DNA of 64,000 bases from Salinihabitans flavidus (lineage in GTDB: Bacteria > Pseudomonadota > Alphaproteobacteria > Rhodobacterales > Rhodobacteraceae). Shown here one piece after another: positions 1-9,415 of this stretch. Position 1 is the first letter of the stretch. Each line of letters starts with the position of its first letter. The stretch covers positions 90,550 through 154,549 of the forward strand of contig NZ_FODS01000007.1 in the NCBI RefSeq assembly GCF_900110425.1. Direction: 5' to 3'. The position numbers and the translations under genes were made by a program. Below the pieces are notes generated by a model, which had not been told where the DNA came from, made no database searches, and saw only the letters and a list, made by a program, of their open reading frames with translations.

Positions 1-177
1 CTCGATGAGCCGACGGCGAGCCTTGACGCGATGAACCGCGAAACCGTGCTGCGGCTGATCGAAGAGGCGAAGGCGCGCGGCGCGGCGATCGTCGGGATTT
101 TCCACGACGCCGAGGCGCGTGGGCGCGTTTGTGACCGGGAGGTTGATGTGTCGGCCTTCACGCCGAAGGCGGCCTGA
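1..177 (+). CDS. phnL: PhnL C-terminal end (C-P lyase ABC-type ATPase), partial
   Basis: The reading frame is open from base 1 and ends with TGA at 175-177, so only the last 58 residues are in the window. They start inside the Walker B/D-loop motif LDEPTASLD and continue to the switch-histidine stretch IVGIFHDAE, which is the end of an ABC ATPase domain. PhnL is an ABC-type subunit of the phosphonate C-P lyase system and is not a transporter ATPase. The assignment to PhnL rests on position: phnN follows at once (ATG at 179) and phnM lies 1.3 kb downstream. From the motif alone PhnK would also fit, but phnL next to phnN is the usual arrangement. Confidence 0.85.
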   Translation, partial: LDEPTASLDAMNRETVLRLIEEAKARGAAIVGIFHDAEARGRVCDREVDVSAFTPKAA

Positions 178-178
178 G

Positions 179-724
179 ATGGCGGGACGGCTCATCGCGG
201 TGGTTGGCCCGTCGGGTGTTGGCAAGGACAGCGTCATGCGCGCGATGGCCGAGCGGCGGCCCGACCTGCATCTGGTGCGGCGGGTGATCACGCGCACCCC
301 CGATGCGGGCGGAGAGGACTTCGACCCCGTGAGCGAAGAGGCGTTCGCCGCGCGTGCCGCCCGGGGGGAGTTCGCGCTGCACTGGCGGGCGCATGGGCTG
401 TGCTATGGCGTGCCGGCGGGGGTGGTCGATGTGCTGGACGACGGGCGCGATGCGCTGGTGAACCTGTCGCGGACCGCTCTGCCGGAGGCGGCGGAAAAGT
501 TTCGCGGGCTCAAGGTCTTGGCGTTGACCGCCGCGCCGGAGGTGCTGGCGCGGCGGCTCGCGGCGCGGGGCCGCGAAAGCGAGGCGGAGATCGCGGGCAG
601 GCTGGCGCGGGCGGGCTATGCGATTCCGGGCGGGCTCGACGTCATCGAGGTGGTCAACAATGGCCCGCTGGCCCAAACGGCAGAGGCGGCGCTGGCCGCG
701 CTCTACCCCGCCGTGAGGGCATAG
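179..724 (+). CDS. phnN: Ribose 1,5-bisphosphate phosphokinase PhnN
   Basis: This 181-residue guanylate-kinase-like protein has the P-loop GPSGVGKDS at residues 10-18, followed by the RRVITRTP segment typical of GMP-kinase relatives. PhnN phosphorylates ribose 1,5-bisphosphate to PRPP, the last step in recovering the ribose from phosphonate breakdown. I chose the ATG at 179, one base after the phnL stop. A longer frame from GTG at 119 would overlap phnL by about 60 bases and adds only arginine-rich residues. The 3' end overlaps the end of the convergent DUF1045 gene by 22 bases, so the two genes share their terminal sequence. Confidence 0.93.
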   Translation: MAGRLIAVVGPSGVGKDSVMRAMAERRPDLHLVRRVITRTPDAGGEDFDPVSEEAFAARAARGEFALHWRAHGLCYGVPAGVVDVLDDGRDALVNLSRTALPEAAEKFRGLKVLALTAAPEVLARRLAARGRESEAEIAGRLARAGYAIPGGLDVIEVVNNGPLAQTAEAALAALYPAVRA

Positions 725-1392
725 CGATGAAGCGTGTGGAACATCCCGTCCTCATCCTCGCCCACGAGCGTCAGATCGGTGATCCGGAACGGCGTGGGCC
801 GGATCGGGTCCAGCACCGGCGCAAGGGCGGCGCGGACCGAGTCCCCCTCTGCCCGCGAGAGGCGTCCGGTCAGCGTCAGGTGAAAGCGGAACTGATCCAT
901 GACGTAGGGATAGCCCCATGTCATCAGGTTTTCCTCCTGCGCGGCGGTCAGGTTGGAGTGACGTTTCTTCTCGATTTCCTGCGCCGTCAGGGGCGCGCGG
1001 AACGCATCAAGCTCGCGCACCATGGAGGCCGCGAGCGCCTTGAGCCCGGCGGTATCGCCGCGCGGCGTGAGCGCGAGAAACGCGCCGATGCGGGACAGTT
1101 CCAGCCCGTCGAGCGTCACCGCATGGCGGCGGGCACACAGTGCGGCCATCGCCCCGGCCAGATCTTCGGCGTCCCGGCCCTCCGCAAGCCGGAAGGGCGG
1201 CTTCACCGTGCCGTGAAACCCGTATCGGCGCGGCGTTGCCGTCAGTTCGGACACGGGGCGGGGCAGGCCGGGCACATCGGGATGATCCACCGCGCAGCCG
1301 CGCGCGATGTCCCAGCCGAGCCAGGCCGCGCCAAACTCCGCGAGCGCCCCCACGGGGGGCGTATAGTAGACCGCAAAACGTCTATACTTCAT
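703..1392 (-). CDS. DUF1045 family, 2H-phosphoesterase-like phosphonate metabolism protein
   Basis: The protein has 229 residues and carries the two H-x-T motifs of 2H phosphoesterases: HGT at residues 60-62 in RRYGFHGTVKPPF, and HLT at 171-173 in FRFHLTLTG. The family (DUF1045) is known as a putative phosphonate metabolism protein and is found in C-P lyase operons. The 2H fold usually hydrolyses cyclic phosphodiesters, and C-P lyase produces a 1,2-cyclic phosphate of ribose 5-phosphate. An alternative to PhnP is therefore a reasonable inference, but it is not shown here. The start is taken at MKYRRFAVYY. The 5' extension would run into phnM. The gene is divergent from phnM (50-bp gap) and convergent with phnN. 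Confidence 0.88.
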   Translation of the reverse strand: MKYRRFAVYYTPPVGALAEFGAAWLGWDIARGCAVDHPDVPGLPRPVSELTATPRRYGFHGTVKPPFRLAEGRDAEDLAGAMAALCARRHAVTLDGLELSRIGAFLALTPRGDTAGLKALAASMVRELDAFRAPLTAQEIEKKRHSNLTAAQEENLMTWGYPYVMDQFRFHLTLTGRLSRAEGDSVRAALAPVLDPIRPTPFRITDLTLVGEDEDGMFHTLHRYALTAG

Positions 1393-1442
1393 GACCAACT
1401 CCGGTTGTTCCGACCGACCTGCCAAGGAAGGGTGACGCCCTG

Positions 1443-2585
1443 ATGACACAAGACCTTATCCTCGCCAATGCCAGGCTGGTCCTGCCCGGCGAAACCCTGA
1501 CCGGAAGCCTTGTTCTGCGCGACGGGCGCATCGCGGATATTGCCGGGGGCGCCGCTGTGCCCACAGGCGCGGTGGATTGCGACGGGGATTATGTCGCGCC
1601 GGGGATGGTGGAGCTTCATACCGACAACCTCGAACGGCATATCAGCCCGCGCCCGCGCGTGTCCTGGCCGCACCAGGCAGCGATGATGGCCCATGACGCG
1701 GAGCTTGCGGGCACCGGAATCACGACCGTCTTTGACGCGATGCGCGTGGGTCTGGTCACGTCGGACGGGGTGGATCAAACCCGCTACGCGCGGGAGCTGG
1801 CGAGTGAAATGCTTGACCTTCGCGCACGCAAAGCCTTGAAAATAAGTCATTTCCTGCACCTTCGGGCCGAAATATGTTCCGATTCCCTGCTGGAGGAGAT
1901 GGCGGAGTTCGGCCCCGAGGATCGGATCGGCATCGTCAGCCTGATGGATCACACGCCCGGCCAGCGGCAGTTCCGCGACCTGACCAAGCTGAAATCCTAC
2001 GTGATGGGCAAACGGGGGCTGAACGAGGCCGAGTTCACCGAGCATGTCGCCACCCTCAAGGAGTTGCGCGCGCGCCACGGGGACCGGCATGAGGCCGGGG
2101 CGGTGGCCGAGGCGCGGCGCTTTGGCGCGGTGCTGGCCAGCCATGACGACACCACCGAAGAGCAGGTCGCCGCATCACAGGCGCATGGCGCGCGCATCGC
2201 GGAGTTTCCCACCACGATGGAGGCCGCGAAAGCCTGCCGGGACAGGGGGCTCAGCGTGATCATGGGCGCCCCGAACCTCGTGCGCGGCGGCTCTCATTCG
2301 GGCAATGTGGCGGCGCATGAACTGGCGCGCGAGGGCCTTCTGGACATCCTGTCATCGGACTACGTGCCTGCCGCGCTTCTGCTGGCGGCCGTGCAGCTTG
2401 GCGATCTGTGGGGCGACATGGCGCACGGGATCGCCACGGTAAGCCGCGCCCCGGCGCGGGCGGCGGGGCTTGAGGATCGGGGCGAGCTCGCCATCGGGCA
2501 GCGCGCCGATCTGATCCGCTTTCGGCGGCTGGAGGGCGTGCCGGGATTGCGGGGGGTGTGGTCTGCGGGGCACCGGGTCGCCTGA
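1443..2585 (+). CDS. phnM: Alpha-D-ribose 1-methylphosphonate 5-triphosphate diphosphatase PhnM
   Basis: The protein is 380 residues, close to the usual PhnM length of about 380. It is an amidohydrolase-superfamily enzyme. The N-terminal beta-sandwich segment (LANARLVLPGETL) is followed by the metal-ligand region VELHTDNLERH at residues 57-66. SHDD near the middle and SSDYVP near the C-terminus are further active-site segments of this family. PhnM removes pyrophosphate from ribose 1-methylphosphonate 5-triphosphate before the radical SAM step of PhnJ. The ATG at 1443 directly follows the short divergent spacer with the DUF1045 gene, so phnM probably has its own promoter between 1393 and 1442. 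No phnJ or phnI is visible. They would lie left of the window. Confidence 0.94.
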   Translation: MTQDLILANARLVLPGETLTGSLVLRDGRIADIAGGAAVPTGAVDCDGDYVAPGMVELHTDNLERHISPRPRVSWPHQAAMMAHDAELAGTGITTVFDAMRVGLVTSDGVDQTRYARELASEMLDLRARKALKISHFLHLRAEICSDSLLEEMAEFGPEDRIGIVSLMDHTPGQRQFRDLTKLKSYVMGKRGLNEAEFTEHVATLKELRARHGDRHEAGAVAEARRFGAVLASHDDTTEEQVAASQAHGARIAEFPTTMEAAKACRDRGLSVIMGAPNLVRGGSHSGNVAAHELAREGLLDILSSDYVPAALLLAAVQLGDLWGDMAHGIATVSRAPARAAGLEDRGELAIGQRADLIRFRRLEGVPGLRGVWSAGHRVA

Positions 2586-2587
2586 TG

Positions 2588-2690
2588 GGGCGAATCACAG
2601 GTTAACGCGCTGATTTCGCTTGGAAACACGCTTTCGGCATCACGTCGGTAAAACGTCGGTATTGCGTCGGTGTCGATGTCGGTGCCGTGC
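2588..2690 (-). repeat. Interspersed 11-bp-iteron element, copy 1 (inverted)
   Basis: The spacer between the convergent phnM and permease genes holds an element that recurs five more times in the window. Read on the minus strand it has CCGACG-type hexamers at 11-bp spacing, including ATACCGACGTTTTACCGACG at 2643-2662, with further units to about 2687. These are followed by GATGCCGAAA, a GTTAACC motif and GATTCGCC. About 75 bp resembles the copy at 46.96 kb along its whole length, including CAGCNNGTTAACCTNTGATTCGC. I see no reading frame that is likely to be real. Confidence 0.8.
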
Positions 2691-2734
2691 CCCTGAACGC
2701 CATCGTCACCCAAGCGCGCGTTGCGCGCGCCGGG

Positions 2735-3886
2735 TCACGGGCGGTTGGGATCGAGCGCATCGCGCAGCCCGTCGCCAAGGAAGTTGAAGGCCAGCACCAC
2801 GATCACGATCGGCAGCATCGGGATCGCCGTCCACGGATAGATCTCGATCGAGGCGAGGTTCTGCGCGTCGTTGAGCATCACCCCCCAGCTCACGGCGGGC
2901 GCACGCAACCCCAGACCCAGAAAGCTCAGCGCCGTCTCGCCAAGGATCATCGCCGGGATCGACAGCGTGGCGCTGGCGATCAGATGCGACAGGAAGTTGG
3001 GCAGAAGGTGGCGCCCGATCACCCGGCGCGGCCCCGCGCCCATCATCTCGGCGGCGCGCACGAATTCCTCTTCGCGCAGCGACAGGAACTTGGATCGCAC
3101 CGCGCGGGCAAGGCCGGGCCAGTCGAGAATCCCGAGAATGATCGAGATGATGAAGAACACCGCCACCGGCCCCCAATGGCTTGGCACCGCCGCCGACAGC
3201 GCCAGCCAGAGCGGCAATTCCGGCAGGGAGCGCAGGATCTCGATCACCCGGTTGATGGACCAGTCGGCGAACCCGCCGAAATACCCCGCGATGGAGCCCA
3301 GAACGATCCCGATGGCGAAGGACACGGTGATCCCGACAAGCCCCACGGTGAGCGAAAGCTGCGCGCCGTAAAGGATACGCGAGAACACGTCGCGGCCAAG
3401 CCGGTCGGAGCCGAGAAGAAAGAGCGTCGCCCCCTCCGGCGCGCAGACAAGATGCCGGTCTGTGGGGATCAGCCCCGCGAGCCGGTATTCCCCGCCCTCG
3501 CAGAAAAATTTGAGCGGCGCGGGGTTGTCCCGGTCGGGAATGTAGGTCCAGCGGAAATTTTCCAGATCTGCCTCTGCGGTGAGGGGGATCACATGCGGGC
3601 CGATGAACCGCCCCTCGTGAAAGAAATGCACCATCTGTGGCGGGGCATAGAGGTGATCGGCATGCCGCTCGCTCGCGGTATAGGGCGCGATGAACCCGGC
3701 AAAGGGCAGCAGCACATACGACAGGAGCAGGAAAATCCCCGCCAGAAGCGCCAGCCGGTGCGACCGGAAGCGCCGCCAGATCAGAAGCCAGTTCGGCGCG
3801 TCGAGATCGGGGTTGCGGACTTCGCTTTCATCCTCGGGCGCATAGGGTCGGTCATCGACATAGCGGCCATCGGGCAGGGTGGTCAT
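2735..3886 (-). CDS. yejE: Peptide ABC transporter permease, YejE/OppC type
   Basis: This is a 383-residue inner-membrane permease. A hydrophobic segment follows a hydrophilic N-terminus at about residues 45-70, then a large periplasmic region, then the BPD_transp_1 domain with the EAA loop EEFVRAAEMMGAGPRRVIGRH. A long first periplasmic loop is typical of YejE, the partner of YejB in the microcin C/oligopeptide transporter. It is the last gene of the leftward unit and its start overlaps the stop of the yejB-like gene (ATGA at 3883-3886), which implies translational coupling. The gene ends in the spacer that carries the iteron element. Confidence 0.9.
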   Translation of the reverse strand: MTTLPDGRYVDDRPYAPEDESEVRNPDLDAPNWLLIWRRFRSHRLALLAGIFLLLSYVLLPFAGFIAPYTASERHADHLYAPPQMVHFFHEGRFIGPHVIPLTAEADLENFRWTYIPDRDNPAPLKFFCEGGEYRLAGLIPTDRHLVCAPEGATLFLLGSDRLGRDVFSRILYGAQLSLTVGLVGITVSFAIGIVLGSIAGYFGGFADWSINRVIEILRSLPELPLWLALSAAVPSHWGPVAVFFIISIILGILDWPGLARAVRSKFLSLREEEFVRAAEMMGAGPRRVIGRHLLPNFLSHLIASATLSIPAMILGETALSFLGLGLRAPAVSWGVMLNDAQNLASIEIYPWTAIPMLPIVIVVLAFNFLGDGLRDALDPNRP

Positions 3887-4911
3887 GTTTCGCGCCCTCC
3901 GAAGCGGATGCGCGGATCGAGCAGCGCCAGAAGCAGGTCGGAAACCAGCGTGCCGATCAGCGTCAGAAGGGCCACGAACATCAGCACAAACCCGGCGAGG
4001 AACTGATCCTGGCTTTTCAGTGCCTGAAGCAGCACCGGCCCAATGGTCTGAAGCCCGAGCACCACCGACACCAGAACAGAGCCGGAAATCAGCGCCGGAA
4101 GCAGCGTGCCGATGTCGGCCACGAAGGGGTTGAAGGCGACGCGCAGCGGGTATTTCACCAGCATCCGGCTTTCGCGCATCCCCTTGGCGCGGGCGGTTTC
4201 CACGTAGGGTTTGCTCAGCTCGTCAAGAAGATTGGCGCGCAGGCGCTGCTGCATCGCGGCGGCCCCGGAGGTGCCGATCACGAAGGTCGGGATGATCAGG
4301 TGAATGAGGATGGAGCGCATCTTCTCGAAGCTCATCGGCTCACCCTCGAACCGTGGTGCCATCAGCCCGCCGATGGGCAGGTCGAGGTATTTGTGCCCGT
4401 AGTAGAACAGGATCAGCGCTAGCAGGAAGTTCGGCGTGGCAAGGCCCAGATAGCCGACGAAGGCGGTGGTGTAATCCACCCACGTCTTGGACCGCGCCGC
4501 CGCCAGCACGCCCAGCGGCAGCGCCACGGCATAGACAAAGAGAACGGCGGCAAGGTTGACCAGGATCGTAAGCCACAGCGCCTCCCCGACAAGGTCGGCA
4601 ACGGGGCGGTCAAACTCGAACGACCAGCCGAAATCGCCCTGAAGCATCCCGGAAAACCCCTGCGGTCCGGGGGCGAAGCCGACCCAGATCAGGTATTGCT
4701 CCCAGATCGGACGGTCGAGCGCGTATTCCTTGCGCAGAAACTCGGCCTTGGCGATGCCCGCCTCCTGCCCGGTCGCGCGCAGCTCGTCGATCTGGTTGGA
4801 CAGGTAGTCGCCGGGTGGCAGGTTGATGATGACGAACACCAGAGCGGAGACCACGACAAGCGTGGCCAGCATGGTCAGAAGCCGCATGACGGCGAAACGC
4901 AGTATCGCCAT
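3883..4911 (-). CDS. yejB: Peptide ABC transporter permease, YejB/OppB type
   Basis: This 342-residue permease has an N-terminal membrane anchor (MRLLTMLATLVVVSALVFVI), the conserved periplasmic LPPGDY segment and a C-terminal set of membrane spans. The EAA-type loop reads YVETARAKGMRESRML. It pairs with the yejE-like product to form the channel of an oligopeptide importer. The gene sits between the binding-protein gene (their ends touch at base 4911) and the yejE-like gene (4-bp overlap), so all are very probably one transcript. OppB/DppB of another peptide system is the alternative, but the very long binding protein and the fused ATPase favour the Yej type. Confidence 0.9.
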   Translation of the reverse strand: MAILRFAVMRLLTMLATLVVVSALVFVIINLPPGDYLSNQIDELRATGQEAGIAKAEFLRKEYALDRPIWEQYLIWVGFAPGPQGFSGMLQGDFGWSFEFDRPVADLVGEALWLTILVNLAAVLFVYAVALPLGVLAAARSKTWVDYTTAFVGYLGLATPNFLLALILFYYGHKYLDLPIGGLMAPRFEGEPMSFEKMRSILIHLIIPTFVIGTSGAAAMQQRLRANLLDELSKPYVETARAKGMRESRMLVKYPLRVAFNPFVADIGTLLPALISGSVLVSVVLGLQTIGPVLLQALKSQDQFLAGFVLMFVALLTLIGTLVSDLLLALLDPRIRFGGRET

Positions 4912-6830
4912 CAGCTCTCGCCCTCCGGCGCGGGATCATCGGCAAAGAAGAATTCATCCATCCGGTGAATCCCGAAATGCGCCCCCGGATCCCATGCCCA
5001 GATCGCGTCTTGCGGCACGTTGCGCAGGCGGTTGGACACGACCACGGGCTGCGGCGCCCCCGACAGGATTCCGATGGCAAAGACGTTCTCGGCGTGGATG
5101 TCGACCATCTCCTGCCAGATTTCGGCCTTGCGTTCGGGGCTGGCGGTGCGGGCCCATTCGTCGGCCAGATCCATCAGGCGGCGGGCGGCGGGCATGTCGG
5201 GCGGCTCTCCCAGCTCTCCGTGCGTCTGGTAATGCTGCCCCCATTTCGGCCATGCGAGGAAATCCTGCTGATGCGGCGCGACATGGGCCGGGCGCGTATC
5301 GGCCTGCGGCAACCCGTTGTCCCAGCCATACCAGACAGAGGCCATCGTGACCCCCGAATAGACCCGGTTGCGCAGGATGCCGCGTTCCAGCGGGCGCATC
5401 ACCAGCTTGATCCCGATCTCGCGCCACGTGTCGGTGATGATCTGAAGCGCGTTCTCGACCTCCTGCCGCTCTCCGGCGGTCTCGATCACGAACCACGCGG
5501 GCCGCCCGTCCGGCAGAAGGCGGATACCGCTGTCGTCACGCTCCGTCAGCCCCATTTCATCGAGCAGGCGGTTCGCCTCCTGCGGGTCGTAACGTGCCCA
5601 TGCGCTTCGGTTCTCGGGGCGGAAAAAGGGGCTTTGCGGCAGAACGGTCATGCCGCCCTCGTCCCCCAGCCCGAAATAAAGCGCGCGGTTGATCATCCGC
5701 CGGTCGATCCCAAGCGAGAGCGCGCGCCGGAACCGCACGTCGCGCATGACCCCGCGCCAGAGCGGATCGTTGAAATTCAGGTTCGGATAGATGGCGATCT
5801 GCGAGGCGGTCCCGTTGTCCCAGAGCAGGACGCGGTATTCACCGCGCTCCGCCTCGCCCTTCTTGAGGATGGAGACATCGTTGAAATCAAGGCCGCGCGC
5901 CTGAAGATCGACCTCACCGGCGTTGGATTTGGCCGCCACCAGCCCCGGCCCGACCACCAGCATCTCCACCACGTCGATATAGGGAAGCTGCACGCCGCGC
6001 GCATCGACCCGGTGATAGAAGGGGTTGCGCACGAAGAGAAAGCGGCTCTTGCCCTCGGCGGTGGCGAGCATCCACGGTTGCAGCGTCGGCAATTCGTGGT
6101 TGTCGAACTTGTACATGTTGTCATAGCGGTTGTGCAGTGCCGCCCAGCTTCGCACCCGTTTCTCACGCATCAGCGCCTTCAGGTCATCGGGGTCCGCGAA
6201 ATCGGCGTGATACTGGCGCAGGTAGTGCGCGGGCCGGTAGATGAAAGGCGGGCGCGCCTGTGCCAGCGCCTGAAGGAAGTCGGGGTTGGGGTGCGCCCAC
6301 TCGAAGATCACGGTGTGGGCATCGGGAAAGCGCACATCGGGCAATTCCCCCCGCACTCGCAGAAACTCCTCGGGGCCCGACGGGCTCAGCTCCGGATGGG
6401 TGGCGACATGGTTCCACCAGTAGGCGAAATCATCGGAGGTGAAGGGCGCGCCGTCAGACCAGCGGTGACCGGGCCGCAGATGCAGGGTGAATCTGCGCCC
6501 CTCCTCGACGTCGATGGCGCGCAGCAGGTCCGGTTGCAGGGTGTAGTCGCGGTCATAGCCCATAAGCCGGGCATAGCCGTAGACCACCATCTGCCGCACG
6601 TCCTTGGTGCGCGTGACCATGGTGCGCAGCGTGCCGCCCTGCGTGCCGAACTCGCGCCCCTTTGCGGGCGGATCGACGACACGCGGGGTTTGCGGCACAC
6701 GCTCGGCGACCGGCGGCAGATCGCCGGCGGCGACCTCATCGCCCCAGAACGTGCTTTCGCGGTAATCGAGCGCGAGCGCGGGCAGCGCCAGCATCAGCGC
6801 GGCGAGGATCGTGGCAAGGCGTTCAAACAT
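4911..6830 (-). CDS. yejA: Periplasmic peptide-binding protein, YejA type
   Basis: This 639-residue family 5 extracellular solute-binding protein starts with a signal peptide ([20 protein letters not shown], likely cleaved after ALA). The mature part has the usual SBP_bac_5 sequence LHLRPGHRWSDGAPFTSDDF near residue 120. The start chosen, ATG at 6830, overlaps the stop of the ATPase gene by 8 bases. A longer in-frame extension would bury the signal peptide. The length (over 600 residues) and the gene set match YejA of E. coli, which delivers peptides and microcin C to YejBEF. The natural substrate here cannot be read from the sequence. Confidence 0.9.
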   Translation of the reverse strand: MFERLATILAALMLALPALALDYRESTFWGDEVAAGDLPPVAERVPQTPRVVDPPAKGREFGTQGGTLRTMVTRTKDVRQMVVYGYARLMGYDRDYTLQPDLLRAIDVEEGRRFTLHLRPGHRWSDGAPFTSDDFAYWWNHVATHPELSPSGPEEFLRVRGELPDVRFPDAHTVIFEWAHPNPDFLQALAQARPPFIYRPAHYLRQYHADFADPDDLKALMREKRVRSWAALHNRYDNMYKFDNHELPTLQPWMLATAEGKSRFLFVRNPFYHRVDARGVQLPYIDVVEMLVVGPGLVAAKSNAGEVDLQARGLDFNDVSILKKGEAERGEYRVLLWDNGTASQIAIYPNLNFNDPLWRGVMRDVRFRRALSLGIDRRMINRALYFGLGDEGGMTVLPQSPFFRPENRSAWARYDPQEANRLLDEMGLTERDDSGIRLLPDGRPAWFVIETAGERQEVENALQIITDTWREIGIKLVMRPLERGILRNRVYSGVTMASVWYGWDNGLPQADTRPAHVAPHQQDFLAWPKWGQHYQTHGELGEPPDMPAARRLMDLADEWARTASPERKAEIWQEMVDIHAENVFAIGILSGAPQPVVVSNRLRNVPQDAIWAWDPGAHFGIHRMDEFFFADDPAPEGES

Positions 6831-8595
6831 GGCAGCGCACCCTGTGCCCCGGCGCCACCACCGACAGGGGTGGCGCGATGTTGCCTGTGAACCGATACGC
6901 CTCGGGCCAGCCATCCGGCGCGCCCGCCCCCTGCGCCACGATGCCCAGGTCGATGGGGCGGGCGAGATCCGGCTCCGGCTGCGCGGCGATCAGCGCGCGA
7001 GTATAGGGATGCTGCGGGTCGTGAAACAGCGCCTCCGGCACGCCCTGTTCGACCACCAGCCCCTGCCGCATCACCGCCACCTCATCAGCGATCCGGGCCA
7101 CCACGGCAAGATCGTGGCTGATGAAAAGATAGCTGAGATTGAGCCGGTCTCGAATATCCTCCAACAGGGTGAGGATCTGATCCTGCACCGACACGTCGAG
7201 CGCCGATGTCGGCTCGTCGCAGACCAGAAAATCGGGATCGAGCATCAGCGCCCGCGCGATCGACAGGCGCTGGCGCTGCCCGCCCGAGAAGGCATGCGGA
7301 AAGCGCGGCAGCATGTTCGGGCTCAGCCCCACCCAGCGCAGCACCTCCGCCGCGCGGTCGAGCCGCTCCGCCCCCGTGCCGATGCGGTGAATCTCCAGCG
7401 GTTCGGTCAGCGCCTCCTTCACCCGCATCCGGGGGTTGAGTGTGGAATAGGGATCCTGAAACACCATCTGCGCGTGCCGCTTGAAGGCCATCTTCTCATC
7501 GCGGCTGAGCGCGGTGACGTCGATCGGATCGGACCCGCTGGCATGGCGGAACCGGATCTGCCCGCCCCGATCGGGCGGCTCCGCCCCCAGCGCGAGGCGC
7601 GCGCAGGTCGTTTTGCCCGACCCGCTTTCGCCGACCACGGCCAGCGTGCGGCCCCGCTCCACCGCGAGGGAGACGCCGCGCACCGCCTGCACGCAGAGCT
7701 TTGGGGACCACGGCGCCGCGCCACGCACGAAATAGCTTTTGGAGACATCGGTCATCTCGAGGATCAGATCGCGGTCATCGGCCTCGTGAGGCAACTCGCA
7801 CACCTCGGGGATCGCCGGGGCGGCGGCGAAAAGATGCCGGGTGTAGCCATGCGCCGGATCGCCAAGAACATCGTGCGCGCGCCCCGCCTCCACCACGTGG
7901 CCGCGATTCATCACCGTCACCGTGTCGGCCATATTGGCCACCACGCCAAGATCGTGGGTGACAAGGATCACCCCCATACCGATGTCCTTCTGAACCTGCT
8001 TGATCAGGCCCAGAACCTGCGCCTGCGTGGTCACGTCGAGCGCGGTCGTCGGCTCATCGGCGATCAGAAGTTCCGGCTCGGACACGATGGCCATGGCGAT
8101 CATGGCGCGCTGGCGCATCCCGCCCGACAACTCGAACGGATAGGCCCGCCAGATCCGTTCGGGATCGGCAAAGCCGACGCGCGCGAAGGTGTCGAGCACC
8201 CGGCGGCGCCCGCGCCCGCTTGACGCCTTGCCATGCAGGCGCAGCACCTCCACCACCTGATTGCCGATCCGGTGCAGCGGCGAGAGAGAGCGCATCGGCT
8301 CCTGAAAGATCATGGTGATCCGGTCGCCGCGAATGTCGCACATGCGCCGCTCGCTCAACCCCAGAAGGTCGCGCGGCCCGTCCCGGCCGTGAAACATTAC
8401 CCGGCCCGCGCGCACCTGCGCCGCCCCCGGCAGGATACGCAGCGCGGCACGGCAACTGAGCGTCTTGCCCGATCCGCTCTCGCCCACGAGGGCAAGGGTT
8501 TCACCGGCGGCGACGGAAAAGCTCACATCATCAACAACCGGGGCGTCCGATCCGAACCCGATGGACAGCCCCTCTACCTTCAAAAGTTCCGTCAA
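6823..8595 (-). CDS. yejF: Peptide ABC transporter ATPase with two fused nucleotide-binding domains, YejF type
   Basis: The protein has about 590 residues and two complete ABC domains. The first has the P-loop GESGSGKTL and the signature LSGGMRQRA. The second has GESGSGKTT and FSGGQRQRL. Each has a Walker B ending DEPT. This fusion is diagnostic of YejF/GsiA-type ATPases. The start is uncertain. A TTG at 8595 sits 8 bases after GGGATGAGG, a good ribosome-binding site, and gives [14 protein letters not shown]. An ATG at 8643 would add 16 residues but has only a weak site. It is the first gene of the leftward unit F-A-B-E, which differs from the E. coli order A-B-E-F. Confidence 0.9.
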   Translation of the reverse strand: MTELLKVEGLSIGFGSDAPVVDDVSFSVAAGETLALVGESGSGKTLSCRAALRILPGAAQVRAGRVMFHGRDGPRDLLGLSERRMCDIRGDRITMIFQEPMRSLSPLHRIGNQVVEVLRLHGKASSGRGRRRVLDTFARVGFADPERIWRAYPFELSGGMRQRAMIAMAIVSEPELLIADEPTTALDVTTQAQVLGLIKQVQKDIGMGVILVTHDLGVVANMADTVTVMNRGHVVEAGRAHDVLGDPAHGYTRHLFAAAPAIPEVCELPHEADDRDLILEMTDVSKSYFVRGAAPWSPKLCVQAVRGVSLAVERGRTLAVVGESGSGKTTCARLALGAEPPDRGGQIRFRHASGSDPIDVTALSRDEKMAFKRHAQMVFQDPYSTLNPRMRVKEALTEPLEIHRIGTGAERLDRAAEVLRWVGLSPNMLPRFPHAFSGGQRQRLSIARALMLDPDFLVCDEPTSALDVSVQDQILTLLEDIRDRLNLSYLFISHDLAVVARIADEVAVMRQGLVVEQGVPEALFHDPQHPYTRALIAAQPEPDLARPIDLGIVAQGAGAPDGWPEAYRFTGNIAPPLSVVAPGHRVRCHV

Positions 8596-8799
8596 AGGCG
8601 CAACCTCATCCCTCCCGCAGCGGACGAACCGGCGCGCGCTCATTGTCTTGCGACAGGATCGCGAACCCGCACGGCAGTAAGTGAAACATCATTTCCCGCC
8701 GTCCCGCAAGCTGCGCCGCCCCTGTCAAAGCGCAGCGATCCGGGTTAGAGGCTGATGCACCCCGACATGACGGGGGCGTGACACAGCAGGAGACACCCG

Positions 8800-9288
8800 A
8801 TGAGCCGTCTCGACATCTTCATCAACCGCATGGTTTCGCAGCGCGCCTGCATCGATTTCGCGGTGCGCGAAACCGCCGCGACGGGCGGGCCGGTCTTCGA
8901 ACTGGGCCTTGGCAACGGGCGCACCTACGATCACCTGCGCGAGCGGCTTTCGCAGGAGGAGGTGTTCGTCTTCGACCGCGAAGTGGCCTCCAACCCGGCC
9001 TCGACGCCGCCGCGCGCGCAGATCCTTATGGGCGACGTGATGGAGACGCTGCCGCAGGCGCTCAGGCGCTTCGGGGCGACGGCGCGGATCGTGCATGCCG
9101 ATCTTGGCGGGCATAATCTGGAAAAGAACGACGCCTTCGCGCGCAAGGTCTCGCCGCTGATCGAGCCGCTGCTGGCGCCGGGGGGGATCATGGTCTCGTC
9201 CGACCGGATGTATTTCGAGGCGCTGGAGCCGATGCCGCTGCCCGAAGGGGCGGTGGAGGGGCGGTGTTTCCTCTATCGGCGGGGCTGA
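8800..9288 (+). CDS. Class I SAM-dependent methyltransferase (small, unassigned)
   Basis: This 162-residue protein carries the SAM-binding glycine loop FELGLGNGRTYDHL at residues 34-47, an acidic residue at the end of the next strand (FVFDRE), and a HADLGGHN motif near residue 104. That is the layout of a compact Rossmann methyltransferase. A strong ribosome-binding site (AGGAGA) lies 8 bases before the ATG. There is no additional substrate domain, so the methyl acceptor cannot be named. It is monocistronic, divergent from the peptide-transporter unit, and its end runs straight into interspersed repeat B. Confidence 0.8.
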   Translation: MSRLDIFINRMVSQRACIDFAVRETAATGGPVFELGLGNGRTYDHLRERLSQEEVFVFDREVASNPASTPPRAQILMGDVMETLPQALRRFGATARIVHADLGGHNLEKNDAFARKVSPLIEPLLAPGGIMVSSDRMYFEALEPMPLPEGAVEGRCFLYRRG

Positions 9289-9384
9289 CCCGGCGGAGCG
9301 GGCGTGCCGCGCGCACAGCATGATCTGCGCGCAGGCCCCGGGTCTCTGCCCCGGACCCCGAGGTATTTTTCCCGAAAAGATGCA
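9289..9384 (+). repeat. Interspersed repeat B, copy 1
   Basis: This copy begins right after the methyltransferase stop with GACCCGGCGGAGCG, continues through GCGTGCCGCGCGC, and ends with CTCTGCCCCGGACCCCGAGG, TATTTTTCCCGAAAAGATGC. The same order of blocks is found inverted at 23.88-24.05 and 32.29-32.47 kb. In this copy the internal 31-bp tandem unit of those copies is reduced to a short GCGCAGGCC remnant. A GC-rich hairpin follows at 9385-9412 (GCGCCGGC arms) and could terminate transcripts from both converging genes. Confidence 0.75.
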
Positions 9385-9415
9385 GCGGCGCCGGCCCCGT
9401 TGGGGCGCCGGCCCA

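Noticed and set aside
2687..4006. Long plus-strand frame opposite the two permease genes
   Set aside because: Arg/His/Gln-rich composition without any domain; it mirrors two well-supported permeases on the other strand.
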